This document shows, in pieces, positions 1 to 9,912 of a DNA stretch of 64,000 bases. The position numbers were made by a program, and so were the translations under genes. Under the pieces are notes generated by a model. That model saw only the letters and a list, made by a program, of their open reading frames with translations, searched no databases and was not told the origin of the DNA. Source of the stretch: Stentor coeruleus. Lineage: Eukaryota; Ciliophora; Heterotrichea; Heterotrichida; Stentoridae. Position 1 is the stretch's first letter; each line of letters starts with the position of its first letter. The stretch is taken from contig MPUH01000087.1 in NCBI GenBank assembly GCA_001970955.1, forward strand, positions 49,411-113,410, given 5' to 3'.

Positions 1-1637
1 TCAGGGTCTTCATTTCTCTGCCTTCCTCTATCTAATTTTTTGCTATCATTATGAAAATGCGTGTAAATATTTGGTAGCTGCCTTGCTGATTGTTGATTAG
101 AAGACTCTTCAATGGTAATAACATTATCAAAAGGCTTAACCAAAACCCTATTAAAAATCCCACTTCGTAAATTTTTCAGTTGTAAATTTTCATATTGTGA
201 ATCCTGAGGATAAAGAAGTTTAACTTTTTTCTTCATAGCCATATGTTTCGTTCTTGGACTAGCTTTTATACCATTTTCTTCATCTATGTTAAACATTTGG
301 TTATCTTCAATTGCACTTTTTTTCTTTTTTCCATTCCTTTCTACAGACCCTACATATTCTCCATTTTTAATCCCTTCTTTGCTTTTTTGCCTTTCGAGTT
401 TTATCTCAGATTTTATATCTATAGTTTGATCAATATGAAAAGGAGAAGCTCTAAACTTGACTGAAAAGTTATCCTTATTAGTAGTGCTCTTATTTGTGAA
501 TTTCTCTGGCTGGACGAAAATTTGTGTCTCTTTAATAGTCAGTGGCGCAGGTGAATAGCTACTATCATCCTTCTGCCTATTTTGTTTTTTAGTATCAATA
601 GCTTGATTAGATATCAAATACATCCTTTTATTTTTAGAAATCGCAACTCCAGCTGGGTATCTGCTTTTAGCTTTAGATGAGTCTGTCCTTGTAATCGAAG
701 CTGTAGTTTGAGGCCTTTCATAATTCTCATTTAAATATGGATGCTGCAATGCTTCACTAGCAGTCATTCTCTCAGTAGGTTCCATTTTCAGTAATCTATA
801 CATAAAATCAATAGCTTTCCTATCAACTTTCAAGTACCTTTTTTCTAGAGTTTCGAACTTTGTGATTTCCGGGAACTTCAAACCTAAATATCTTGGGTTT
901 TTCTGAAATAACTCTTGTTGGAAAGATGTCAGTGGCCCAAGAACTTTTTGTATTAGATACAATTGGTCAATTTCACTTTCACCTGGGAAAAGAGGCTGAC
1001 CATCTATAATCTCACCCATAATACACCCAATTGCCCACATATCCACAGGTTTACCATACTCAGCTCCACCTAAAAGAAGCTCAGGAGACCGGTACCAACG
1101 TGTTGCCACATAGTCAGTCAATGTTGCTCCTGAACTTGGTAAAGTCCTAGCAAAACCGAAATCACATAGCTTTAAACCATCAAGTCTATGTTTTGCTTAC
1201 GGTGAGACTAAAAGATTTTCAGGCTTGATATCACGATGTATGATGTCTTGTTTATGGCAATAGTCTATAGCACTACATAACTGCCTTATAAGTTTTTTAA
1301 CTCTTGATGGCTGTTTAGGGATTACTTCTAAGCCAGTTGAACAGGTTTCTAGGATTTCTAATAAATTTTTTTCAACGTATTCAAACACCAGATAGAGTCT
1401 ACCTTTTCTCCTAAATGCTTCTTTTAATTGGACTATGCTATCATGTCTAAGCATTCTGAGGATTTTTATTTCCCGACGAGTGGTTTTTAAAGTAGATTCA
1501 TCTTCTTCAGATTCTTTGAATTTTTTTATTGCTACTACGTCACCGGTGTCTTTATTTCGACATTTGAGTACAACGCCATATGCTCCTAATTGGGCCTTAC
1601 CTTCACCGACTACTCCGATAACTTCGTATTTGTTCAT
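1..1637 (-). CDS. CDKL5-like protein kinase, 3' part beyond window
   Basis: This is a serine/threonine kinase of the cyclin-dependent kinase-like (CDKL) family, which in other eukaryotes controls cilium length. After removing two 15-nt introns (1586-1600 and 1186-1200) the frame is open from the ATG at 1637 to the left edge. The glycine loop GEGAYG is at residues 11-16, the ATP lysine K33 in [13 protein letters not shown] starts at H129 and DFG at D149. The activation loop reads [15 protein letters not shown], carrying the MAPK-like T-x-Y of CDKLs. The stretch [14 protein letters not shown] resembles CDKL5 most closely. A Lys/Ser-rich tail of more than 200 residues follows the catalytic domain and runs off the window, as expected for CDKL5. 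The CDKL assignment is strong; the CDKL5 subtype is inference. Confidence 0.9.
1186..1200 (-). other. 15-nt intron in CDKL kinase
   Basis: GTAAGCAAAACATAG on the minus strand. It holds an in-frame TAA; removing it joins NLLVSP to [10 protein letters not shown] and restores the kinase domain between the HRD and DFG motifs. A is at intron position 10. Confidence 0.95.
1586..1600 (-). other. 15-nt in-frame intron in the kinase P-loop
   Basis: GTAAGGCCCAATTAG on the minus strand. It has no stop and keeps frame, so a plain translation shows five extra residues (KAQLG) inside the glycine loop; splicing restores GEGAYG. Confidence 0.93.
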
Positions 1638-2809
1638 TATATTTGAATAATTAGAGTGTGCTGGGTAAACGAAAATTTTGGAATTTTATTGGAAGTTGCT
1701 TTTTGAAAGTTAGGGAAAGTCGGTGATTTTAAGATTGGGAAAATAAACTGAATGGATGGGAGGATAGATAGAATATTAATTTTAGTTTAATGGGTTAAAA
1801 GCTGATGGAGAAGGAAGGGGATTATATTTAAATGAGTTTTAATCTAGGGAAAATTGATTTTTTGTGGAAGAAATGGACAACTTTAGTTAGAATTATTGAT
1901 CTAGGGAATCTTGTGGCATATATGAAGTGATTTTGCTTTGGGTTGGATTTTTGAAGCTTTTTTTAATAAGAAGAATCATATGAGTTGAAGATTATTTATA
2001 AAATAGTTATAAAGATTAAACTTTTGCTATAAGTTTCTTTGGATACTTTAAATATGTTATAGTTTATTTTTACAGTATAATAATTTTTCTACTATTTAAA
2101 AGAATATACAATTGATTATTAAGATCTTAGTTATTTTTATTATATTTCAGCTTTTTGTTTATAAATTTTTATTTAACTTTGATGCTTTATATGTGATTAT
2201 TTTATAACAAAAACTTCAAACACTTTTTCCTGTTTATTACATTAGAAATTGTGTGATGGAATAATAAGGTTTTTTTTAGTAATACAAAATGTAATATAGA
2301 AATTTATTTCAAACTTAGATATTATAATTCTGTTATAAAATTTATTAATTATTTAAGGGAATCCTTAGCATTCTGTATAAACAGTTAATTTAAAGTTTCA
2401 TTATAGGGTATTATTCTAAGTTCTAAGGGAATTAGTAATAAGCTTAAAATATATCCAAAGCAAATTTTAAAATCCTATCAATAGCAAATCATCAATATTG
2501 TATACAATTCCAAGAGAAAAAACTATCTCTACATCATGGCGAATTTTTATGATCCCTATTCTAATCTACTGATTTTCAATTCTGGCAGATAAAATTATAG
2601 TCTTACGCGATATAAATAAATACTATTTTCAAACAATATTTTCACAAAGCCGCCCATCTCTCAAAGTCAAAAGCCAACATATCAAATTCCAAATCAGCCT
2701 ATAAAACACCTAAACCTACTAAAAACCCTTTTCACATCCAAACCCTACTAAAAAGCAATACTTATTCCATAAGAAATAAACTACTTAATTCTCTGAATAG
2801 AGCATCTAT
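1638..2809. other. Intergenic region between two minus-strand genes
   Basis: No coding frame is supported. The right half is A/C-rich on the plus strand (the 3' flank of the MYB gene) and the left part is T/G-rich (the 5' flank of the CDKL kinase). The sequence just upstream of the kinase ATG reads TTCAAATATA on the coding strand. Confidence 0.5.
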
Positions 2810-3613
2810 CTAGCAAACCATATCATCTGAATTAATACTTGCTATCTCGGCAATACTCTGCATAATACCAGCAGCAGTAATATTAGGGTCTATATCTAAA
2901 TAAATATAGTCAGGTTTAACATAGTACAATTTATGAGAATTCACTTTGCTAGGTGTAGAAGACTCAGAAGAAATTTCTTCAAGGTCAGTTTTCATAGACT
3001 CGCAATCAATTTTTTTTTCAGTCATCTCAAGGACATTTGGTACTATCTCATGCTTATCAAGTTGATCTTGCAAAAAACAAAAGACTAAATCTTCCGATCT
3101 TCGCTTTCCAGACTCAATTTCCTTTTTTACAAGCTTGATTTTTCTTTTAAGCGTTGAGTTCCAATGGTTTTTGATAGAATTATCAGTTCGTCCAGGGAGG
3201 AGTTTAGCAATTTCTGCCCAGCGGTTGCCCAGTTTTGAATGCGCTTTGAGGATTTGTACATCTTCCTCAGGCGTCCATGGATAATGTTTGATATCAGGGT
3301 TAAGGTGGTTGTGCCATCTTTCACGGCACTGTTTGCCAATCCTTCCAGGTAAGTAGCTGGCTATAGTGCTCCATTGTTTAGGGCCTAGTTTTTTAACAAG
3401 GCTTATAACGATTTCATCCTCTTCTTCACTCCAAGCGCCTTTGATGATTTCAGTTAATGGCTTTTTGTTTCCCCTCTTCTCGGATCGGAGTTTTTTTTCT
3501 ATAGCCCGATAGCTTTGCTGTTTGGAAGTATTTATTGAGGAACTTTGTGTGGAGGCCACTAAGGCCCATGGCTCGCTTGATAGTTGGGTAGTCTCACCAT
3601 TAATCATCTTCAT
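2810..3613 (-). CDS. R2R3-type MYB transcription factor
   Basis: A 267-residue protein with two adjacent MYB DNA-binding repeats very like R2 and R3 of animal c-Myb and plant 3R-MYB. R2 spans about 58-106 with tryptophans W61, W81 and W100; R3 spans about 109-157 with W113, W132 and W151. The signatures [17 protein letters not shown] and [20 protein letters not shown] are nearly invariant in c-Myb-type factors. No R1 repeat is visible in the first 57 residues, which are Ser/Thr-rich. The acidic C-terminal third (about 165-267) could be regulatory. It is expected to bind MYB recognition elements in the nucleus; in other eukaryotes such factors often drive cell-cycle genes. The family call is firm, the target genes are unknown. 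A second, more divergent two-repeat MYB gene lies at 18166-18729. Confidence 0.93.
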   Translation of the reverse strand: MKMINGETTQLSSEPWALVASTQSSSINTSKQQSYRAIEKKLRSEKRGNKKPLTEIIKGAWSEEEDEIVISLVKKLGPKQWSTIASYLPGRIGKQCRERWHNHLNPDIKHYPWTPEEDVQILKAHSKLGNRWAEIAKLLPGRTDNSIKNHWNSTLKRKIKLVKKEIESGKRRSEDLVFCFLQDQLDKHEIVPNVLEMTEKKIDCESMKTDLEEISSESSTPSKVNSHKLYYVKPDYIYLDIDPNITAAGIMQSIAEIASINSDDMVC

Positions 3614-4101
3614 TTATGACGATTATCGAAGTTTTTTTACGTAGATTTTTAGAAATGGAAGATAGAGGATTCGATAGAGAATTTTTTGATAAATGCAAGA
3701 TGATGATTCTATTTGAGTTTTAGTTTGGAAGTTAAGGTAGTTTGTAAATGGAGGTTGATGGAAATTTGGATTTGGAAGGAGGATTTGGAGGGAGTTTGAA
3801 ATACTGATAGTATTGATTAGGGGGTTTGGAATTGGTTATGTGAAAGATGAGTTGAAGGATTAAGAAAAAAGTGGTAGGTGTAGAAAATTGTGCAGATATG
3901 GCTAATTGGTGTATAAGAGGATATTAAGGAGTTATGGATGCTATGATTTAAATAACTGAGGATATGTAATTATAAGATTGAGTAATTTAAGTAATTTATG
4001 TTACTTGATGAAATTATATGTAATTATAGTAATAATATTATATAGCAAAATGGTGTAAGCTTGGTAGTTTAAAATGAACTATTCTTATATAAAATAGCAT
4101 A

Positions 4102-4371
4102 ATGGCAGATTACAAAGCAGAAATAAAAAGTGCTGATATGACTGATGATATGCAGCAAGATGCTATAGAAACTGCTGTTCAGGCAATCCAAACAGAGACC
4201 GCGCATAAAAGCATAGCAGCTTATTTGAAAAAGGAGTTCGATAAAAAATACGGCCCAACTTGGCATTGTATTGTGGGCAAAAACTATGGCTCTTTTGTCA
4301 CTCATGAAGCACAGCATTTTATCTACTTTTTCTTAGACGACCTTGCAATTTTATTATTTAAGTCCGCTTAG
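4102..4371 (+). CDS. Dynein light chain LC8 (DYNLL type)
   Basis: An 89-residue protein matching the length and sequence of LC8, the hub light chain shared by cytoplasmic and axonemal dyneins and many other complexes. Diagnostic stretches are [17 protein letters not shown] near residue 10, [19 protein letters not shown] in the middle and the C-terminal strand [20 protein letters not shown]8 forms a dimer that binds short TQT-type motifs in a groove. The canonical GQ before VAILLFK is replaced by DD here, a small departure. No intron is present. The coding-strand upstream sequence TATATAAAATAGCATA abuts the ATG. Confidence 0.96.
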   Translation: MADYKAEIKSADMTDDMQQDAIETAVQAIQTETAHKSIAAYLKKEFDKKYGPTWHCIVGKNYGSFVTHEAQHFIYFFLDDLAILLFKSA

Positions 4372-4931
4372 CATTGCTTATTTTACATAATCTTGTCATT
4401 TCATTATATAAAAATCATCAATTACCTTGAAATCCTAGCAAACTATAAAAATATCAGTTTTTCATACAAAAACCTAGAAACACTCTTAAAAACTTTCAAA
4501 TGATAAAAATTTGTATAAAAAGGTTAATTAATTCACTAATTTGCCTTGAGTACGTAGCATTTCCCCTAAGTTTTAAACAAAAGTCATACAAGAAACCCTA
4601 TGATAAACATAATTTTCTGTGGTTGTGTATAAAATTAACATAATTATAAGTTTTTTTTCTTAGTATATTAAAACTTTTTAAGTTTTTCTATGTTTTTAAA
4701 ACTCTTTTTTAAATATCCTCATCAGTAACTACAATATTAATATTTTTACCAATAAACGCTTAAGCATTCTGGTAAAAATTTAAAGCCCTGATGTGTTTTT
4801 CAATAGGCAAAATCGAGTTGCAAAACTTTTACTAAACCATTTCTATAAATTCTAAGCACTTTCTCATCATATCAACGAAATCTTCATCATCCTCAAAAAA
4901 CTCCTCCAAATAAAACTACAAATTATAAAAT
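4372..4931. other. Intergenic region
   Basis: AT-rich, becoming A/C-rich toward the B9D1 start. No open frame, RNA gene or repeat was recognised. Confidence 0.5.
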
Positions 4932-5696
4932 ATGAGTTTATTATATGGAACACGTGAAAACGAAGACCATCAAGCAAAGGATTTCACCTACAAAGCTGAA
5001 ACTGGTCCGCTCGCTGAAGGTTTACCTGAAGATTACAAATACCCAGATGATGGTGGTCTAACCCGTAAAGGCTTTCAAAGAAAATCACGACTTCTAGAGC
5101 CTCCCGCTCCAATTTCAGATGAGCCCTACGACCCAGAAAGTGAATTAGCCTCATTTCTCTATATGAACATAACTGGGCAAATTGAAACTTCCAATATTAT
5201 AACAACCGATTTAGTCCAAGTCAAATATACATTTATAACAGGTTCAGAATGGGACTTAATTGATGGGAAGAAATCTCAAGAAAGCCAATTTGCCAAAAGA
5301 ATCCCAGGTAGTAATCTTGTCACTTGGAATATGGAATTTCAAGTTGGTTATAGATCACTTTCTCCTGAAGGATGGCCTGTTATTGTTATTGAGCTTAGAA
5401 GTCCAACTAGAACTCCTGATGTAAATCAAATAAAAGGATATGCTTGTGTTCATGTTCCTACTTTTCCAGGTACAACAACTAAGATTGCTAAGATTTTCTG
5501 TCCAGTTAAAGATACTTGGTGGAGTATGATGAAAGCAAAATTGTGGGGACCGCAATGTGAAATTATTGAAGACCCACAACAAATTGCGGATTGTGAAGGA
5601 AGAGAAGTCACTTCAGTGTTTTATAGTGGACAGGTTAATGTAACTTTTAATGTTACACAGAGAAATTTTGAACGATTTGGATATAAAACTTTTTAG
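4932..5696 (+). CDS. B9D1: B9 domain protein B9D1 (ciliary transition zone)
   Basis: A 254-residue protein whose residues from about 75 to the end form a B9 (C2-like) domain. The order of motifs follows B9D1/MKSR1: GQIET, then YTFITGSEWDLIDG, WNMEFQVGYRSLSPEGWPVI, RGY-like KGYACVHVPTFPG, EGREVTSVFYSGQVNVTFNV and a terminal FERFGYKTF. B9D1 works with B9D2 and MKS1 in the MKS module of the ciliary transition zone, gating membrane and soluble protein entry. The first 70 residues are an extra, charged and proline-rich N-terminal extension not present in the animal protein as I know it (about 200 residues). B9D2 or MKS1 are less likely because of the EGREVT...FGY ending. Confidence 0.88.
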   Translation: MSLLYGTRENEDHQAKDFTYKAETGPLAEGLPEDYKYPDDGGLTRKGFQRKSRLLEPPAPISDEPYDPESELASFLYMNITGQIETSNIITTDLVQVKYTFITGSEWDLIDGKKSQESQFAKRIPGSNLVTWNMEFQVGYRSLSPEGWPVIVIELRSPTRTPDVNQIKGYACVHVPTFPGTTTKIAKIFCPVKDTWWSMMKAKLWGPQCEIIEDPQQIADCEGREVTSVFYSGQVNVTFNVTQRNFERFGYKTF

Positions 5697-5978
5697 ATAA
5701 TTTTTTAGATGAGATGCTGCAAATGTGATTTTTTTATTATAAAGGATTTTTATGATAGCTTTATCGAAGAATTTGGATTGTTATGATTGATGATTGCTAG
5801 GATACTATTTTATGTAATTTTGATTATCAGTTAGGCGAAAAATTAAAAGATTTAACATATTATAATTGATGATAATATGAACTACTATTAATACTTATTG
5901 AAATTTAGTTGAAAACAAGCACATTTAAATGGTAATTGTATTTTATATACAATTTACTTAAAATCTAATAAAATTCAT

Positions 5979-6788
5979 TTATAATATTAAAACTTCCTTA
6001 AGAATCATTCTCTGTATCCACTTCGGCTGTGTTTCTACAAACAAAACTCTCTCACTTCCAATTTCTTCAATTTTTTCTTCCTCCAACTCATCTTCCTCTC
6101 TAATCTCTATCCCATCTTCATCATATTTTTCACACAAATCCTTACATTCTCCAACAGAAAATCCTAATTCATTGATCATATCCCTCAAAATAAACTCTTT
6201 AAGTTTCCTCCAATTTTTTTCACAATCATATCCATGTTTTTCATACAAACAGCACTTAAAATTAAATTCTTTACATAGTCTTTTGCAATCATAATCAGTA
6301 AAAATATAATTTACATACAAATTAAATGCTTCTCGAACTTCAGGCATTTCAAAAAACATTTTGCAAAAACTTATATTGTAACTTTTGAATTCTTTTCCTG
6401 GGATTTTATCTTTAGTTGATGAGAATGTTTTTAGAATTTCTTTGTTTGAATTAAAATGATGGGCCATTAAGTTCCATTGAGCTTTGACCTCATTTGAAAT
6501 TATATTAAATTTTCCTATTTTTTTTGGATTAGATTTTTTTGATAATAAACGTATGGATTTTTTAGTCCCACGGATGATTTTGCATCGGATGTACTCTTTT
6601 TTTGGGCAACTTACACGGGTTTTATTTGGGCTGATTTTGGATTTGATATTTTTGTAGAAGCTGCTGATTGTTTTAGTTCTTTTTACAAAGGATCTATTAA
6701 TTTTGGATATATCTAATGATACTTTTTCATATGAATGTGAGTATTCTGAAATATTTGTCGAATTGTCAAATTGATCATCGAATAACAT
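5979..6788 (-). CDS. Uncharacterised Lys/Cys-rich protein
   Basis: A 269-residue frame that I cannot assign to a family. The N-terminal third is strongly basic (Lys/Arg/Ser-rich, about 30-95). Residues about 140-225 hold several cysteines in short repeated-looking contexts (CKRLCKEFNFKCC, YDCEKNWRKL, GECKDLCEKYDEDG). An acidic stretch of Glu lies near 228-245. No signal peptide or membrane segment is visible, so it is probably intracellular. The start is a true ATG at 6788. It converges with B9D1 across 282 bases. Codon use and the absence of stops in this AT-rich DNA support a real gene. Confidence 0.7.
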   Translation of the reverse strand: MLFDDQFDNSTNISEYSHSYEKVSLDISKINRSFVKRTKTISSFYKNIKSKISPNKTRVSCPKKEYIRCKIIRGTKKSIRLLSKKSNPKKIGKFNIISNEVKAQWNLMAHHFNSNKEILKTFSSTKDKIPGKEFKSYNISFCKMFFEMPEVREAFNLYVNYIFTDYDCKRLCKEFNFKCCLYEKHGYDCEKNWRKLKEFILRDMINELGFSVGECKDLCEKYDEDGIEIREEDELEEEKIEEIGSERVLFVETQPKWIQRMILKEVLIL

Positions 6789-7383
6789 AATTATAGACTA
6801 TTTTTTTAATAATCTTCAAATAATCAAAAAAAAAAATGGAAATAGATTACGAGGATAATTTGAGATTTAAAAGTCAAATAATAATTGAAATGAGCACTTA
6901 CTACTTAGGGATTGTGTTTGAAATTAAGCAAAAATATATACAGAAATTAACAAGATAATATTTATATTGGAAAATAAGATTAGGATTATATAATTTTTAC
7001 ACAAAGAGTCCAGGCAAATTACTTAATATTTATACTGAAACTTACAACAAACTATATTTCTGCACTTTTTTCAAATCAAATTTTATATATATATATAAAA
7101 AAGCTATTTAGTTTCTTACAAGTTTCATATAAAAACAATTCCTATAAATAGTATAGCAAAATAACAAAAAAAATTATATAAAATTTACTTATCTTAGCTT
7201 ATAAATAATCACCTAACTTCAAATAATCTCTATTTTAAAATGCGAAAATCCAATTTTTCTAATACCCACACTTCTATTTCTAAAAACTAAAATCCTCATT
7301 GTATCTAAATATAAACCTTCTCACTCATAATATTTTTCTCCTAAATAAAACTATAAATATTAACCCCACAGCCATACCTAAAT
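6789..7383. other. Intergenic region between two minus-strand genes
   Basis: AT-rich spacer with a short TA run near 7086-7100. The right part is A/C-rich, as for other gene 3' flanks on the minus strand. Nothing else recognised. Confidence 0.5.
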
Positions 7384-8574
7384 TTATTCAGTCATCATAT
7401 CCGGTGGGGGGACATAATACTCAATCTTCCCAGCAACCCAGTCATTCAAAACAATTTTCCCCGCAGCATCTAAATCTGCAATTCCCCCTTTCTTCAGTTT
7501 CCCTCTTTTCCTAGCTAAATTCCCTAAAAAGTTACTAACATCACTAAATTCCTCAATCCCATATATCTCAAGCATTTTCTGCCTTGACACTTTTTCCAAT
7601 ATCCTCTGCACAGGTCTTAAAAAATCATCAACCATATCAATTTTCACAACATTTCTCAAAACCATATCAGGGTCAAAACTTGTGTCAAAAACTATCCCAG
7701 GACAGTCTAAAATCTTAATATTGCTTTCAATTTCAACTTCTTGTATACATTTAGTAAATCCAGGTGTACTTGAAACCCCTACTGCTTTAGACCTTCTTAA
7801 TGAGTTAATAACACTACTTTTACCAACATTTGGATATCCAACAACACCAACTGTAACAGCTTTTTTGATATCCCCACTTCTCATATAGTTTTTTATAATA
7901 CCCATTAAAGCTTCAATTCCAAGTGCTTTGTTACCATCAAGCATACTTTGGCTAAATGATGTACCCATAGAAGTTTTGTAAAATGATGCTGAGGAAAGAT
8001 GATTGTTTTGTTCTTGGGTGTTAGATCTAAAAAGAACACATGGGAAATTAGCTGTTATTAGGTTGTACCAAGCTGTTGCTATATTTCCTGGGATGAGGTC
8101 GATTTTGTTAAGAACGACTATTAAGCGTTTGTTACCATAGGATAAGACTTTGTTTTCAATTTCTTGGCATCTGTAGCCTTGTGGATCTCTCGCATCAAGG
8201 ACTTCTAGGATTATGTCAGCTGATTCGATCACTTTTAAGAGCTCTTTGAAATAGGACTTTCGTGATGAGTCCATGTAATTGTTAGAAGAAATGCTAGAAG
8301 GCGCATTGTAAGATAAATTAGCAGAAGTTGCATGGGAAATATACTCTTCGAAAGATTTAGGGTTTTTTTTAAGGAGTTTTTGGATTTGGGACTTTCGGTC
8401 ATTGGTTGGCTTTTTTCTGCAGAGTTCTGAGACCATATCGTTTTTAATTGAGGTCAGGTTGGGTAGGCCAGGATCTTTTTTTAGAGTTTTTTTCACATGG
8501 AAGTCTTTTTTGCTGCTTCTTTTGTGCTTTTTTTGGTCCTTCGTGTGTCCTTTGTGCCCTTTGTGATCTTTCAT
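7384..8574 (-). CDS. Nucleostemin/GNL3-like circularly permuted GTPase
   Basis: A 396-residue GTPase of the YlqF/YawG family with G motifs in permuted order: G4 NKID at 156-159, then G1 GYPNVGKSS at 246-254, G2 SSTPGFTK near 268-275 and G3 DCPG at 290-293. A Lys/His-rich N-terminus (residues 1-35) resembles the nucleolar-targeting basic region of GNL3, GNL3L and Grn1. These proteins help pre-60S ribosomal subunit maturation and export. The C-terminal region about 320-390 (LARKRGKLKKGG, DWVAGKI, YYVPP) also matches that group, including the W-x-x-G-K-I/L-x-Y-Y-x-x-P ending. It is shorter than animal nucleostemin (about 550 residues), closer to a minimal GNL3L/Grn1. NOG2 or LSG1 are less likely on length and N-terminus. 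Confidence 0.88.
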   Translation of the reverse strand: MKDHKGHKGHTKDQKKHKRSSKKDFHVKKTLKKDPGLPNLTSIKNDMVSELCRKKPTNDRKSQIQKLLKKNPKSFEEYISHATSANLSYNAPSSISSNNYMDSSRKSYFKELLKVIESADIILEVLDARDPQGYRCQEIENKVLSYGNKRLIVVLNKIDLIPGNIATAWYNLITANFPCVLFRSNTQEQNNHLSSASFYKTSMGTSFSQSMLDGNKALGIEALMGIIKNYMRSGDIKKAVTVGVVGYPNVGKSSVINSLRRSKAVGVSSTPGFTKCIQEVEIESNIKILDCPGIVFDTSFDPDMVLRNVVKIDMVDDFLRPVQRILEKVSRQKMLEIYGIEEFSDVSNFLGNLARKRGKLKKGGIADLDAAGKIVLNDWVAGKIEYYVPPPDMMTE

Positions 8575-8950
8575 GCTGGATCCAAGAATTATTATTATGA
8601 AAAAAATGATTTTTATGGATTTACTTGAAAAGCCGAAACTTATTGTAGAGATTTTATGGTTTATAGGAATTTGTATAAAGTATTTTGAAGATTTTGATAT
8701 AAATAGTATAGTAAATTATTATATGATGCTATAATGAGAACTATTTAAGAACATATTATATAAAACACAGCTTAAAAAAGTGATTATCATTATTTATCTA
8801 TAAAAATATTATATCAGTGCACAAATTCTTATATAAAACACCCAAAAGCAACCATCTTGCATCACAAAATTTATTATTAAATTAATCTATTGTTCATCCT
8901 ATATCTTAAAAGATACCGTATTTTCTAAACCCAATCTTCATATCCTATAT
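8575..8950. other. Divergent intergenic region
   Basis: A 376-base spacer between a minus-strand and a plus-strand start. Composition switches from T/G-rich on the left to A/C-rich on the right near the middle (about 8750), as expected if both halves are 5' flanks. No other element recognised. Confidence 0.5.
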
Positions 8951-9538
8951 ATGAAAAACGAGGTTTCTGAGTTCCAACTAACTGATACAGCAGAGTCAAA
9001 TCTAGCTACAACACTAAAATCTATAACATCAGAGCTAAGCCTATGCATAAACCTACAATTCAGCCGAATCAACAAAAAACAAAGTAATGATCTCTTCACA
9101 AAACCTGAAACAGACTATTACTCTGAAGAGGAACTCGTTACTTTATGCAAAGATCTCTCATTAATCCTCCTAAACTCAATAGAAAACAAAGATGAAATTG
9201 ATCTTGTTAAACTCATCCTATCATTAGAACCTTGTTATTTACGAAGAAGCTCAGTAGATGAAATTATCAAACTTTTATGTACAGAAAATGATGACTTTCT
9301 TGATGAATATTCCATGCTTTCATTTGCTTATTGGAAAGCTCTGAAATATCAACGTTCTCTTAATGATAAAATCAATGAACTGAATGACTTGAATTTAAAA
9401 CTTTGTTTACAGTTACAGTCAATACAGTGTAAATGTGAGCAAAGAGCTAATGAACTTGAAATGGTTTATAGTGAAATACTCATACAGAAAATGTATTTAA
9501 GCTCTTTGAAAAGCCAATTAAGATTTAGTTCAAATTAG
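8951..9538 (+). CDS. Uncharacterised coiled-coil protein
   Basis: A 195-residue protein of unknown function. It is rich in Leu, Glu and Ser; the region about 135-190 (YQRSLNDKINELNDLNLKL onward) has a heptad-like pattern of leucines and suggests a coiled coil. No membrane segment or signal peptide is seen. The sequence CCTATAT lies just before the ATG, like other genes here. It is convergent with the next minus-strand gene. Confidence 0.68.
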   Translation: MKNEVSEFQLTDTAESNLATTLKSITSELSLCINLQFSRINKKQSNDLFTKPETDYYSEEELVTLCKDLSLILLNSIENKDEIDLVKLILSLEPCYLRRSSVDEIIKLLCTENDDFLDEYSMLSFAYWKALKYQRSLNDKINELNDLNLKLCLQLQSIQCKCEQRANELEMVYSEILIQKMYLSSLKSQLRFSSN

Positions 9539-9912
9539 TTATATTAAATATTATGATAATTGTATTTATATAAGGATTTGTGGAATATTATTAATAGTTT
9601 CAGTATTCTGATAATAGTAGTAATAAAAACGTATGCTTGATTTTTACATAAATAATATTCATAATCGAAGACACTACATAAATTTTTTTCCCCATAGTTA
9701 ATATAGGAAAACAACGGTATTTTTTCCTTCTAGACTATAGGCCAAATCTGTATTTGAATCAGTATGAATTCAACAAAAATTTTTAAGTCAAATTCTGCAT
9801 TTTAAACAGTAGATACTTCAAAGATCCTAATAGAAAAATACTTTGAGATATCAGCTAAGAATATTATCTGAATAGAAATCTCACAAATATTTTTTATAAT
9901 ATAATCATTAAC
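9539..9912. other. Convergent intergenic region
   Basis: AT-rich 374 bases between two gene 3' ends. No coding frame or structured element was recognised. Confidence 0.45.

Noticed and set aside
243-464. Plus-strand frame of 73 codons
   Set aside because: It lies opposite the CDKL kinase tail, whose minus-strand frame is open across the whole interval.
4069-4317. Minus-strand frame of 82 codons
   Set aside because: Antisense shadow of the LC8 dynein light chain gene.
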